A DNA stretch of 64,000 nt from Cryptosporidium bovis (lineage: Eukaryota > Apicomplexa > Conoidasida > Eucoccidiorida > Cryptosporidiidae), in assembly GCA_009768925.2 (NCBI GenBank), contig VHIT02000017.1, positions 62,001 through 126,000 of the forward strand. Reading direction: 5' to 3'. Below are positions 40,374 to 54,174 of this stretch, piece after piece. The notes under the pieces are model-generated. The model did not search any database and was not told the origin of the DNA. It saw nothing but the letters and a program-made list of their open reading frames with translations. The position numbers were made by a program, and so were the translations under genes. How positions within the stretch are numbered: the first letter of the stretch is position 1; each line of letters starts with the position of its first letter.

Positions 40374-43300
40374 TCAAATGAAGGAATTAAATGGAGGTTT
40401 CCTTGTGTTAATTGACTCCGAATTTCCTTCGGAATTCTTTCTACTTTGTTGATAATAATCAAATCCTTGGTGAAAGCTATTTAGAGAAGTGTGATTATTA
40501 GTGAAATCGTGGTGAATAGCCGGGGGGACTAAACCACCGTTCGTGTTCGTCAAAATGCCTTGAGTAATTAAATTGTGTTTTTGCTGCATATTTACTTTGT
40601 TAAGGTCACCTCCAAGCATTGTTACTGTTGATGGGAGAGAAGACATAGGAGCTGCAGAGTGCTGTTTTTCTGAAGGCATTGTTGTGAATATGGAGGGCTG
40701 GTGTTGCTGGGAAGGTATTTGACCCTGTAATTGTCCTTGCATTCCTCCTCCCCAAGTATTCATTATATGTCCATTTACTTCGTTTCCAGCTCCCAAGCTA
40801 TTCCAAAAGTTGTCCACACATCCCCACCTCCCACTAATAGCATCGTTATTCTGAATTTGTGGTCCTTGTTGGTTCCAGATTTGTTTTGTTCCAGAGCTTA
40901 AGTTATTATGCATCGAACCAATTACGCCGCTATTTCCACCACTTGCAATCTCAACGTTGATACTCTGACCTGCAAGACTGTTTAAAATGCTCCCAGTACT
41001 ATTACTACCACTTGTATTATTGTTAATGTGAGCTGCGCTATTTACACCATCAGATAAGTAATTGCTTATTCCCATTAAATGATGTGATGGCTGCTGGATC
41101 TGCCTTTGTCCTTGGAGACCAATTCTAAAAGGAACGGAATTAGCATTCAACACACTTGTCGCACTACCACCACTGTTAGTATTTGTTGATGATACTGAAG
41201 TATTGACTTTAACACCTTCGGACCCCATAAGCATCAGGTCATCGTTAACACCAGTATTAACATTATTATTATGCATCATTCCTTGTTGAATGTGCCCGAA
41301 TGGATTCTTTCCAAAGTTTCCAATGTTGTTTATCTCAGAAAGACAGGAAACCAAGCTTGGATGCGTATTCACAGCAAGGAGGTGGCTCCCACCATTACTA
41401 GTGTTGTTCACATGTTGCTGACTCATCATACTTCTAATGTTACTATTGTTTTGCAACATGTTCACGTGCTGAGGGTATTGAGAAACAGATTGGTGTTGCA
41501 GTAGTTGCTGTTGTTGCACACCACCAACTCCCAATACACCACCTACAGTGCCTGTAAATCCAATATTATTTGTCCCAATACTTTCTCCTCCGCCACTGTT
41601 GCTCCCAAATACATTCTTTATTGCAATATTAGTGTTGTTCGTTGAAGCAGTCAGTGAAGAGTCAAAGGTTGATCCTGAGAACTGATCCGGCAAATTAACG
41701 ATACCTGAGGCACTGTTACCAATATTATTATTGTCTGAGGTTGTTGGAGCAGTTAAGATGTATGGTGATGAGCAGTAAAAACTGTTGACATTGATGTTGG
41801 AAGAACTCATACCAGAATTGACACTGCTACAGTCGTTTACGCCATTAAAACTGTCAATAATACTATTGTTTATGTTTAAACCTCCTCCAATTGCATTTCC
41901 GGTTCCATTCCCAACTCCGGGTGTATTTTGTACATGACAAGTATTGTTACCTGTAACAGCGTATTGAGAATTAGGCATCCCTAAAAACGGTGTAAGTCCA
42001 AATCCCAATCCAGGGAGCGAAGATATCAAAGTGTTTGATATATTAGAAGTGTCTCTATCAAACTCATCACCATTCTCGTAAAAACTTAATGGAATTGAAA
42101 AGTTAAAAGAGGGACTTTGCAGATTAAGTAAGTCAAGAGGCAGTGACGCACCATCCTTCTTTCTATTAATATCTTTACAGCTCCTAATGTTATTTTTATT
42201 ACCACCAGAAACCGGGATATTCTTTCTGTCATAGTTCACTTCATTTAAATCAAGTCCATCATCTACATTCTGTGGGTCATTTCTATCGACTTCAATAATT
42301 GTATTAGTTTGACTAACAATGCTTTGTGAACTAGCGAATTCACTGTTTGAATTTCCAAATAAGTAAGAGATTCCGGAACGTTTTTCATCGCTTATTCGCT
42401 TATCGTCCCTCTTTTCCCTCCCTCTTTTCTCGCACTCCTTTCTTTCTTCCCTTCTAACCTTATGATCATTATCATGAACGTTATTCTCACATGAAATATT
42501 CCCCTGTAATACACCCCGTTCACAATTCTCAACTCCATCGGAAACAGTTTTTAACAAATTCTCAGGAGCGTCTATTGGTGGTGTTCCCCTGTCCTCGAAA
42601 TCCTCATCTTTTGTTTCATCATCGTCTGCAGCATCTTGTTTTTCATCTTGTTTTACAACGCCAATATTGTCACTGGTGGTGTTTAGTATTTCATTGCTGT
42701 CAATAAAGTCTCTATAAAATGAACAACTATGCATATCTCTAAATCTCTCTGTGCTCTCAAAGTCATTTTCCAGTAATTCCATCACCTCCCTTGGTACAGG
42801 AGAAAATACTTGTATCATCTCGTTATTATCTAAAAGCTTATTTTGGATTTCCAAATCGGGATTTGGGAATTCAAAGTGAGTGCAGTAAAAGAACATATTT
42901 GGGAAATATTTTCTGTCTAAATTCAATTGTTTTTGCCCAAGGTACTTCGTATCACCTACAATAGTGTGACCAATTTGATGCATATATGTTCTTATTTTAT
43001 TTACGTTTCCCAATTTCGTTGTACAAGTACAAAGAGAAAAGGTTGAAGGAGAACCACCTTTGTAATTTTTAAACTTTAGATGTTGGCAAACGCTATATTT
43101 CGCTATACTCTCAGTACCATCTGAAGAAAGACACTTTGAAAATATTCTGTTAGCAGAGTTGCATACTATGTTGGATATGGATATATTGGTGTCGGATGTA
43201 TTCTGCATCTGTCCATGGCAAAGAAAGGAAAATTGAAATTGCATTTTTGATAAATTCTCAACATTCTTTATGTAAACGTTCATAAGATTTCTGTTTTTGA

Positions 43301-46300
43301 AAAACAATACAGGAGCTCCGATATCAACACCAAACTTAACTCCGAATAATTCAGAGTAAGAGTTGCCGTCAATAATGTCACTATTCTCATTATTGTAAAT
43401 GGAATTTGAGTCATTTAATAAAAAGCATTTTTCACGAAGATAGTGGTAAATGCTCTCCATTCTTCCACTGTTAAGCGCATCCTCAAAACTAATTCCTTTG
43501 TTGCCACAACTGTATGAACAATACCAAAATGGAGGTTTAAAAATGACGCACCAGTTTCGTTCATTAAGAAGTATTTCAGGAACCTCCTTTCCGACCTTTC
43601 TCATTTCGTCTAGTTGAGATTTCTCATAAGTAAAGTCATCTATATCATTAAACAAAATAATGCTTTCTATGTACTGAATAAGATCCAAAGTTTTTTTACT
43701 TTGTGATACAATAGAATTTGATTTTGAAGAAAAGTATTCACATGAGCTTACTATCGTAAGTTTAATTATTTCCTCGTATATACTTAGTTTGTCAGTTATT
43801 CTCAGTGATGATATCCAATCTGGGCATTGGTATTCAAACATTGATATATTATCATCTACAAAATTCTTTGTCGTATACTGCTTCAAACCAATGCAAAATG
43901 ATGTTATTCTAATTAAAAGATTTTCCACACCTTTTACTCCTTGCATTGTAGATATCGTGTTCATGGCATCTTTAATATCAAATATGTAAAAGAAGTAACA
44001 AAGTATTATTATTGACTTGACAGATTTGTATCCTGTTGACTTAATAAGTGAGTTTGCCTTAACATAGTCTGTTTTAGGAAGCAGGCCCAAATATAACTCA
44101 ATTATTGATGAAGGTAAAAAACCAATTTTAGAAATAAGGTATTTCGTGAATGAAATAACTATCCTTATTTGCAAAGGCAAGACTATCTTGTACATCCTTA
44201 TTTCTTTATCCCTTCTATTTTCATGTTCATTTAATTCATTGGATCTCATTGTTTTTGTCAACTCGGATTTAATTTGATTTTCTATACCAGTTAGATAGTG
44301 TAAATTTGTTTCGTTCGAAAGATATCTTTTAATGTACTGTATAACCTCTCTTTGCAATGTTTGAATGTCAACCTTTTTGTTATTCCCTATCAAAGTCATA
44401 TTATTCAGTAAATCACCAAAACCTCTCATCCAATTCGAAAATGATAAATATGACTCTTCATAATTTCTTTCACCTAGACTTTTCTTCTCAACGTCAAATT
44501 TCCCAAATAACGATGATACGTAATACTCCGCATATTTTTGGATTGTCAACTCGAGTATTTGACTTATTAAGTTCGAAACACTAAACGAGTCATTTGAAAC
44601 AGAGTTGACAGTTATATTGTACAACTCATCTGGAACACTTAAAAACCTCTCTTTTCTTGAATCCATCGTCTTTCTGTCAACACTGCTGTCTACTTGTTCT
44701 TTTCTGTTTTCTGTATTGAGTGACAATGAATCAGAAGTTTCTTTCCCGGTTTCACTATTATTTTCTTGATTAGTATTGACTCCGGTACTTGTATTTGTGT
44801 TGAGATTGTTGTCAGTATTATTGAAAGTAATAGCTGCATCACTAGTAACTTCAATACCCTCCTCATTATTTTTACAGACCACTTGGCTGCTTTTAATGTT
44901 TACCGAGTTGCCAATATCAAATTCATTGTCTGTTTTTTGCTTTCCAGATACCGAAACATCAATTTCAGATTCTTTTAATGCTAAAGGAGATGATTCTGTC
45001 TTGAATCTCTCTTCATCTTTAACAATACTGTCCTCATTCAAATTTGTTATAACTGCCTCTTGTTCTGAAGATTTTATACTTTGTGACTCCAATCTTCTTT
45101 GCGCATTTAGAGCCTTAACAATGCTGGATTTTTGGAGTGAAGGAATTCCAGGAAGTTTCTTTGACGACTTTTTCTTCTTTTTTGAAACAGATGAGACGCT
45201 ACTAGTTATGTCAACATTTTGGCTAGGACTTGAATTTTGAGGGTTCTTTTTGCCGTCATCTGCTAGACCCAGTGGTCCTCCTACGGCATTAGTAGTAGTA
45301 ACGCCTCCGCTTCCTTTCCCCCCTACAATACTTCCAATTCCTATTCCAGCACTTCCTATGCCAATTCCAACGGCCCCATCTTTTCTGTGAACAGAAGATG
45401 AATTAACAGGAGCAGCTGACGAATAAAATGATTTTCCTAAAAGATTTCCTCCAATGTATCCAGCAGCAGTTGATTTAAGGGTACGTGATAAGTCATCTGG
45501 GGAAACTTTGTAACTTGCTAGATTGTGTTTAGAGTTGATGTCTAAGTAATCTATTGGAGCCACAAACATTCCATCTACGTCTTCCAAATTCGACTTAGCT
45601 CCAGATAAACCTCCACGGTCAGAATTTTCCGTTATAAGGGATGAAACAGAGATTTTGCTAGGATCATCACTCCCGCAAAGAGTGGATGCTGCAGCCATGG
45701 CAGCTACCGAGGAAGGGTTTTGCAGTAGTTTTTCAAAAGCTGGATGACCTTTTTTAATGTCAAAAACTCCACCTGTTCCTATTCCAAAACCTATCCCTCC
45801 ATTTAATGCGTTATTTCCAACTCCCGAGGCGACGACATTTGCAGTAATGCCACCATTCTTGCTATTTCCTCCACCTAAATTTGCCCCCTTTCCACTGGAA
45901 GCAACAACGCCAGCAATACCATTAGGGTCTGGAGAAAATCCAGCAAGGCTTCCAATGGCACCCAGATGTCCGAACCCACCCATGCCAGATACACCAATTC
46001 CACCAGAAATTGGTGAATCTGGACCGCAAAATCCCTTGATAATCGGTGGTGTTGCATTGAAAATCCCAAAGTTCGAAAGCCTCTTTGAATTCATACTCGA
46101 AATAATGGTCAAAAGTTCGTCTCGTGTAAAAGTTGATGGAAGATCCTCAAAAATAGTTGAATAAGAATTGGTGGAAAGAGCCGCTGAGATAAAAGGGGAA
46201 ATGAAAGGACATTCTGTTATAGAAGGCTGTGAATTTTGGCCGTTTGTACCTCTTTTCTGAATAATAAATACATCTCCAGTAGTTCTGTTTATTTTTTTAA

Positions 46301-49300
46301 TAGAGGATGTCCACCTCCTCACATTCTGACAAACTCTAACATGGCATTCCTCCATAACCATATAGTCCTCTGCACTAGGCGTCTCTTTGCTCGCACTTTT
46401 CGAAATGAGTCCCATTTTTCTAGCTCTTGGAAAAACCCAGGTTGCAATACAGTCCCTGAGAGACTTCCTGGCCTCGCAAATGGAAGCACTTAACAAAGTT
46501 ATGTTAAGAGTGTTTGGATCAAACCATTTAAATATAAGTAAAGGAGCTATTGAATCGTCGTTCATCGGAAACTTTGTATTCGACCATAATGGATCTATCA
46601 ACTTTGCTCTAAACATATTTGAAAATAATCTCGGAACCGTTTGATTTATTGCTCTCGAACCATTACATGTTGTTGAATGTGCTATTCGGCTTGGACAAGA
46701 GTACAAATGTGGCAAATACAATTCGTTAGACTCCCCTGTTATTTGAGAAGAGGATGCTTGTGCAGCACCGTTGATGAAATTGCTTACATTACCACCTCCT
46801 CCAGGAACAAGAATCGAGGCAGATGCACCTGTTGAGATGGAAGATGCTAGCACGGAGTTCATCTGGTTACTTGTAGATTGTGGTGGTGGTTGCAGCTTGA
46901 GCTCCGGTGGCACACACAATAACACTGCGACATCACAAAATGTAATATAATTTGATTTCAGTGGACAATAGTAATGGTGTTCCAAAAAGTCATTCGGATG
47001 CATATATGTATACACAAGCCTTCCTCTCCTTGTGGGATCTGTATCTGGACGTAAGGAATAAAGACAAAACACGTCTAGGGGATTGTTAGGAACCCAACTA
47101 GAGTCTGGATTGTTGTCAATATCTTGAATGGATGAAAAATTCATTGAATTCTTGCTTTTGCCGTGCTTTCCAGAAGAGGAGTTAGTTTGTTGCAGACCTT
47201 GGATCAAGCATTGTTGTGTAGCACCTCCAATAAAGTTTTGTCCAGGGTAGTTGTTATGGCAAGTAACACCATCAACAGAAGTTGTTGACGCAACACCAAA
47301 TATACTGTTTCTGGACTGGGGGGTATCTATTGGAGAATGATCTAAAGCAGACTCATTCAAACTACCTCCTATTTTGGTATCTAAAAACTGAAGATAGAGG
47401 ATCTTCCTTATCGCATTATAGAGATGTCTTACTGTGGCAAGTCTGTTTACATACAACACTCTTGATGCACATAAATTGCTCTCAGATGCAAAAGAGTCTC
47501 TTCCAATAAGGTCATGTTCAAATATAATACCAACTAACAACGGGGAAGAAACAACGTGAAAGCTGTGAAGCGGAATAAATACGTACGGGTCAACATAACT
47601 AAACGCAACCTGGTTTACTTGTAAATGTTGTATGGCTTCTGACAATGGATTTACATAAACGGATCCACTGTTGCCGTTTCCCCCAGATCCTCCTAAACCC
47701 GAAGAACTTTTACTTGAAGAGGAACTCTTTTTCTTATTTGATTGTTTAGAGGGAGTGTGATCTCTTGTTCCTGAAGTAACTCCATTCTGTGTTTTTGCAC
47801 ACTGTCCATTTGCATTACCAAGATGGGTTAACGAAAAGGGCAAAATAAGTCTTTTTGATAAATTGAAATTGTTTTCAACTGGCAAAACCTCCCCATTTCC
47901 GTTACTAATTGTGTTTTGGATCTTAATTTGTTCAATGTAATGATGTTGCTCCAGTTTCAATGAAGCCCTATAGGTAAATGAAGTGAGTGCAACTTGCATA
48001 ATATAGACCACTATGGGGATCACAAAATGTGAACTCCCTACTTCACTTGTGAAACGATCTATCATTCTATTAGTCGGACACGTTATTGAACAAGAAGAGG
48101 ATCCGGTTCCCCCTGCCCCACCTGGTCCAGGAACACATCCCAAATTTGCCGACTCTAGAGCAGCTAACACTTGGTTTATGGCTGCACTAAATAGCTGTTT
48201 GTTATCGCAAAATCTAATCAAGTTGAGCGGACAACAACTAGACTCCAGTAAAAACTTTGATTCTGTTAAGAATCTCGCACAAAGGTCTTCAGGAGTGAGT
48301 CTCGGATCGAAAAGCAAATCATCGCTATTCTTGAATAAAAGTCTTTTTAAACGCATAGTTATAGTTACCGGTAATAAATCATATGCAAATTGAAGCAAAT
48401 AAGGCCATAAAATACTGTGCAACCTGTTTACTAACAACAACGAATTTTCATATATAGAAGAGGGTAAACTCGTTACGCAACCTGTAAGTACTGCATTTGG
48501 AACGGGATTATTAAATTTTGTTTGTAGCGTTAATTGACACTTCTTATTACTCTTTTCGTCTTGACCAGCTTGTGTTGCTGATAATACATCTAAAGCACTA
48601 ACACCATCAACAGAATCCTTATTCTCAGCATTATTCCCATCTATAGCATCAACAACTTGTCCCTGACACGTTTGGATCTTGTTTGCCGCACCTGAAGATC
48701 CTGGCTCTGTTAGCAATAGGAAAAGTTCAGACTCAGATAAAATGTAGTCCTCCTCTTCCTCTGGAACATCAAATTCATTAAGAAGCTTCTTTATATCTGA
48801 AAAGACTGAATTTGTTAAAACTCTCAAGTGAGGAACCACATTTAATACCGATAAAAGATCCTTTGGATCCAAATCAGGACCAAACATTGTTTCCAATATA
48901 AGCCCCCAAAACTTAGCTACTGAATGTTTAAGTGGACGTCCAGACATAAGTGAGTCAAAAAACGCTTGCGCTGACTGAGTGAAAACAGTCTTTCCCGAAA
49001 TAATCATGCAAGGATCTACCGAAAAGGCCTGAATTAGTGGTTCTTGCAACTGAAAATGGTTGTTTACCTGTGGCCAACCCCATCTAAAATCAACAAGAGT
49101 CCAAAGAGCATTTGGATCTATTGATAGTCCTGAATCCATCAACGGATGTCCAAATACACAAGTCGTTGAGTCGCAAACTGTTACATTTGCAATGTCCACA
49201 CACATAGATATTTGATCTAATTCTGATGTAGGAACATCAAAATGGTTGCAACTTCCTTCAGTGTGATTACTACCATCTACATTGTTACCATTACCACCTG

Positions 49301-52300
49301 TTATGTTATTTGTTATACTACTCACTGTATTTCCAGGACTGTTAGAAGCTGCTTGTGTGGACACCCACGACGGTATATATTGCAATTCCTCTTCTGTAAC
49401 TTCTAGAATATCTAGTGTATCTTGATACAATTCAGGATTTATAGATTTTAAATCGCAATCTGCCAATACATCACCTGCTGCTATTGAGTCTATATAATCC
49501 TCTGCAACATAAACTGCTGCTGCACAAAAGAAACCACCATGACATTTCCATTCTGTAAATTCTATTTTAGGTATTAGTCTTTCAATTAAACCATCACACA
49601 CTCTAAACCAAGGACCATCTTCTTCCGGACGAATGAGCAATTGATGTAAACTTCTCCCGGGTGCACCACCAATTCCACCTCCTGTGCCTCCAGAACCGTC
49701 TCCTTCTCTGATTATAACACCATAGAGTGAATACCATTTCTCCAGATACTGACTTGATGATCCGAAGAAATTACTATCTGAGTTAGGTGACTTTCCATTG
49801 TATTTTCGCCCGCTTGCATCATCCAATAAGGAATCCAATTGTATTGAAACATCATGATTATCAAAACCTTCAACTTCCCCCTCCTCCGAACCATAATCTA
49901 AAGAACACTCATCGTCATTGGAATTTTCTTCGTTATTTACATCTGAATCTTCGTTTTTGGTTTTCACATTTAATTTCCCATCTTGACTTAAAACATTAAT
50001 ATTCGAGTCGCTTTTTTCACCATTGTTCTCATAAACCACACCTTCAGAATCCGAACAACCATCATTGTTGATACTCCCAAGTGCTTTTGTTTCAACTACG
50101 GACGACTCCGATGTCTTGTCTAAATTATTTTTAATATTTTTTGACAAAGAATCCTCATTGCAGCTATTTTCATATTCTTCTAGTCCCGTTCCTTCCAGTT
50201 CTGCCTTTTTGTTAAAAACGGATAATAAAAAGTTGGTTCTCTTGCTATTAGTCAAATTAATCTTTTCAGAAGGTCCCACATTTACAGCACTCTCATTATC
50301 ATTTTTATTCGTTTTTTGATTCTTCATAGTACCAGAAACACCACCAGTACCAACATTTTTTTGATTTACGTTGCCATCAAAACCAACCTGATTAAAATTA
50401 GAACCATCCGTTTGTCCAACACCGCCGTTGCAACTAGCAGTCAAAGGAGTAGAACCCTCTAATAGGAACGAGGCCTCCAGACGGAAAGGAACATCAAACA
50501 ACTCCCCTTTCTTGGCATTTTTAGGAGGAGTAAAGTAGATAAAAAGTGTCTCTGGAAACCTCTTAAACCTTCCTGCATATTGTTCGATTGCCTTTGGAAT
50601 TGAATGAACGTGTTTAGCTCGCAAACAACAAGTAGAATAGTCAGAGAAACAGTCTCCGCCGTCCTCAGCTACGCTTGAAAACAACACTCTACAGGTATTG
50701 TCAAATTCTGTAGGGACTCTTAAATCTTCTTCTAACTCAAATATAGACGATATTGAAAATCCACTATTATTATCATTGTCGTTTGCCTTTTTTTCGGGTG
50801 CTTCAAAAAATTGATTCGTATTATTGTCCAAATAAACAGCTTTTCTGTTAGGTCCCATAGGAGAGTTCTGGTTATCTCTTGAACTATTGCTGCTGTTACT
50901 ATTGTTGCCACTACCACCTCCTGGAAGAGACTTTCTGTGATGCGCCGCTATTTGCAGAATCGTATGTGCAGACTCCAGGTAAATTGCTCCAAATACAAAA
51001 CAATGAAAGCGCATAAGAGGGTCTGATACGTCTATTCTTTGTAAATCATTCATATAAAGAGCCTTCATTACCTTAGAACAATTTGGAGGGGGTGGTAATT
51101 TGCATCTAGAACACTCCAGTTCTCCATACTCTTCAGAAGAAACGTTTCCAGTATCAGCATAAGAATTATTTTGTTTTTGTGAAGATGAATGACTAACAAC
51201 ACTTCTGTCCTTAAAAAAGTTCTCACCACCACATTTACAACAACGAGAAGAGTTACACCAACCATCAATTATAGTAGGATCAGTTGCAATCCTTTCTTGC
51301 CAATTGTGTCTAATTGATCTTTTAACGGAATATGCTATTGGCCAAAGAGTCATATAAGCAAATGTTTTTTGAAGAGCTTCTATAATGGATGTTTGTGAGC
51401 TGTTTGAATTAGTTGTATCGGGTCTCTTTAATCGATCAGAATTCTTTTCCTGTGATTGATAGGATGAAGAATTTTTCCCGGATGAATTGTTGCTCCTATT
51501 TATAATTTTATTGGAGTTCCAAGTGAAAACTGCTCTTCTAAATTCTTTAATGTGGTAAAGAAGATGTACAAAGGCAGGGACAAAATCGACGTTTAAGTGA
51601 GATTTCACGGTGGGAACAAACAAATTGCTACTCGACCAAAGAAGCCTGTCCATTATTGAAAGTGGACCTGGAGAACCCATTACGTTCGCTATACCATTTC
51701 CCATTGGTAAATTACTTCCATTAAATACTAGTGATGAATTATTGTTGTACTGGTTATTTGGCAATATCGTTGGAAGTGGAGGAACACCGTAGACCTCTGA
51801 AATTGACATACCTGTAGAGTCTGAAGAATGAATAGGGTATTTTGTTAGTCCTCTATTGTTCTTCTCCGCCATTTCATGAAACGGACAAAGGTTAGTGTTC
51901 ATAGAACCAAGAGAACCTGAAGAACAAGATGGTGAGAAAGGAGATTCAGAACTGTCATTCCTATACTCACCATCTTCATCATATTCATTGTTGTCATACT
52001 CATCAATAACATCATCGTCATCACCAACATCATACTCTCTGTCTTTATAACTTTTACCTCCATTTTTTGACATATTACCTTCAATGCAGTGTTTAAACTG
52101 AGAAACAGTGGTCATTGTAGATGCATTTCTATATGGAAGAGTACCCCATATATTCCAAGGCCTGCATTTCGGGGAACGAGACCAAATCCTCGGAAATGGT
52201 GGTTCTGCTCTTCCTCTTATAAGAACCGTTCCCTCTTCGTCAACAAAACCCGCTGATTTTGTAAGCCTTGCATGAGAAACCATTTTATGCCATCCTCTAC

Positions 52301-53338
52301 TCATTGCATCGTGGGAAAAGGTCCAGTGAGCCCATGAAGTTATATTTGCTTTCGGGTCCAAAAAGTTAACAACTGAGAGTTGAAAACGGACATTTGGGAA
52401 AACCCAATCATCAGGATAAGATTCGTGGTAAAGGGCTTCTAAAAATACGCTTAAATAACTATTTTCCGAATCGTTGCAGCTCCCTCCTCTTGGATGAACC
52501 AACAATCTGTAATAAAATCCTCTACAATAACCTATTTGTGGTGACTCCATGTCAATTGGAGTTTTTGCAATCTTCCAAAAATTTCTTATTGGAAAGTCAA
52601 TATACATCTTATCGTCGGAAGTTCCGACATTTCCACTGCAACATGTATTACCATTACCAGCAACACCTCCATCAATTGAACCCTTATTGTTTCCGAAACT
52701 ACTTGCATTCCCATTAATACCTACACCTATCCCTGCGCAGGAGTTTTGACCCGACGAAGTACTAGATCCACTATTATTACTACTTCCAGTATTACTGGAA
52801 GATTCAAGCATATTTCCAGAACCTATCATATCATTGTTACCAACTAGATTACTTGCAGCTGAACTTGAACTGTATTCATCTTCGTTGTATGAACTGGAAT
52901 AACGACTCCTTCTTGTATTCGTTGAAAAGTTTGGGAGTCTTGGCCCTACCGGATACAAACCACTGTACACCTTGCCAAAATGACAACTAGAACGTGAAAC
53001 TTTGTCATAGTAGTCCAAACTCGATTCTTCCAAAGCAGAATGCGGCTGTATTTCAACTTCTGTCGGCCTTAGGTCCCTAAGCAGTGACTTATCGTAAAGG
53101 ACGTCCTGAAGGTCTTCGGGATCATCTTTGCAACCCATTTGACCCCAAGTAGGTATATTTAAACCTTTTGGAAGTCTACAAAGTTATTTACTTCAACCTT
53201 TAATTCATATATGGTCTATTATTATTTTTTTAAATTATTTATCTCAGATTTTCTCGGTATTCTCTCCTACGCTCACATCCTAGAGGGGTGTCTTTTAAGA
53301 AATTCCCGCACGCGCCTTTGCGATTGCTCGGTACTCAT
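40374..53338 (-). CDS. Giant MATH-domain protein with USP-like and RluA pseudouridine-synthase-like regions, two exons
   Basis: Proposed exons are 53277-53338 and 40374-53175, giving about 4,287 residues; a 101-base intron with GTGAGC donor and TTTGTAG acceptor joins codons exactly. The N-terminus leads through KGLNIPTWGQ into the long frame. A MATH domain lies at about 212-349 (FWKIAKTP ... GYCRGFYYRLLVHPRGG ... SWAHWTFSHDA), as in USP7. At about 546-575, SHLNVDFVPAFVHLLYHIKEFRRAVF resembles the USP start but lacks the catalytic Cys box. Residues about 3228-3460 resemble an RluA-type synthase: VIFKPP, VDIGAPVLFFKN in the place of HRLDxxTSGLLLFAKN, and IRTYMHQIGHTIVGDTKYLG. The rest is low complexity; the last 550 residues are Asn/Gln/Gly-rich. 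Function is unknown. A ubiquitin-pathway or RNA-related scaffold is possible. Confidence 0.7.
53176..53276 (-). other. Intron 1 of the giant MATH gene
   Basis: 101 bases with donor GTGAGC (53271-53276) and acceptor TTTGTAG, phase 2. An in-frame TAA lies 17 codons before the internal ATG at 53138, so the frame cannot simply extend without splicing. Confidence 0.65.
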
Positions 53339-54174
53339 TTAAATATTGACTCTAACAATAATAGTAATTAGTATTTTTTGCGTATTAGTTATTTTGACAA
53401 ATAAATAAACAGATAACGTTGTTGATGTATACTTGTATACTACTTTAAACGGAGTATTTTTCCTTGTAATCCTATTTAGAATTATTATTTACAATTGTAT
53501 ATCAATATGTAAATATGGTTAATAGTTGCGAGTCTTGATTTAATGTATGTCGCTGACTTTTTATAAATGTCACCTTTTTTAAACTTGATAGTGTCTAGTT
53601 AAACCGGATGAATATGGTATAGAGGTTTGAAATGTATTTGTTTATGCAGATTTATGTATGTATACTTCGTATGTACGTTTATATGTGAGTGCATTTACAT
53701 TTATTTTGTTCTTGAGTATAGCTTCTGTATAAGTTGGTTATATTTGTGGTGGTTTTGGTTGCAGAACAGATTAATTTGGGCTGTTGATGTGATTTTCTCT
53801 TTGATCTTGGTTTGGATTTATTCGGATAAATAGTGAACCCGAAGGTAATTTTATTGGTTTCGGTTTTTTTGTCTTATTTGTTGCTTAGTTATATGCAGAT
53901 TTACGTACAATTCTCCCCCTGAACCTCCTGTAAATCTTGCTTTCAACCGATCGCAATTAGAATGAATCTCGGGAATCAAGGGAATATGCAGACATCTGGG
54001 GAAAAATAGCAAATTTAAAAGAAAAATCAGCATAACTTATAAGAAAGTTGAAATAACATGAAATTTTATTCTAAATATAGTTGATATTAAACATCGAGTC
54101 ATTTATTCAATTATGAGATAACGTATTAATTAGCAAACTAATCCGTTGAATTAAAAGGAATCATTAACTAAAAA
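53339..54174 (-). other. Spacer upstream of the giant gene, with exon-like island
   Basis: 836 bases. The part at about 53600-53845 is A/C-rich on the - strand, like a 5' leader. The part at 53851-53995 is GC-raised and looks exon-like (see findings). No complete gene could be built from it. Confidence 0.45.

Noticed and set aside
44776-45240. 154-codon frame antisense to the giant gene
   Set aside because: Shadow of an Asn/Ser/Lys-rich coding stretch; Phe/Leu/Ser-rich with no domain.
53127-53138. N-terminal MGCK as a myristoylation/palmitoylation signal on the giant protein
   Set aside because: The spliced model places this Met at about residue 34, and residue 6 of the motif is Asp rather than Ser/Thr, so it is unlikely to be lipidated.
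53627-53833. 68-codon frame rich in Cys, Tyr, Trp and Phe
   Set aside because: It is the complement of an A/C-rich leader of the giant gene and has low-complexity composition.
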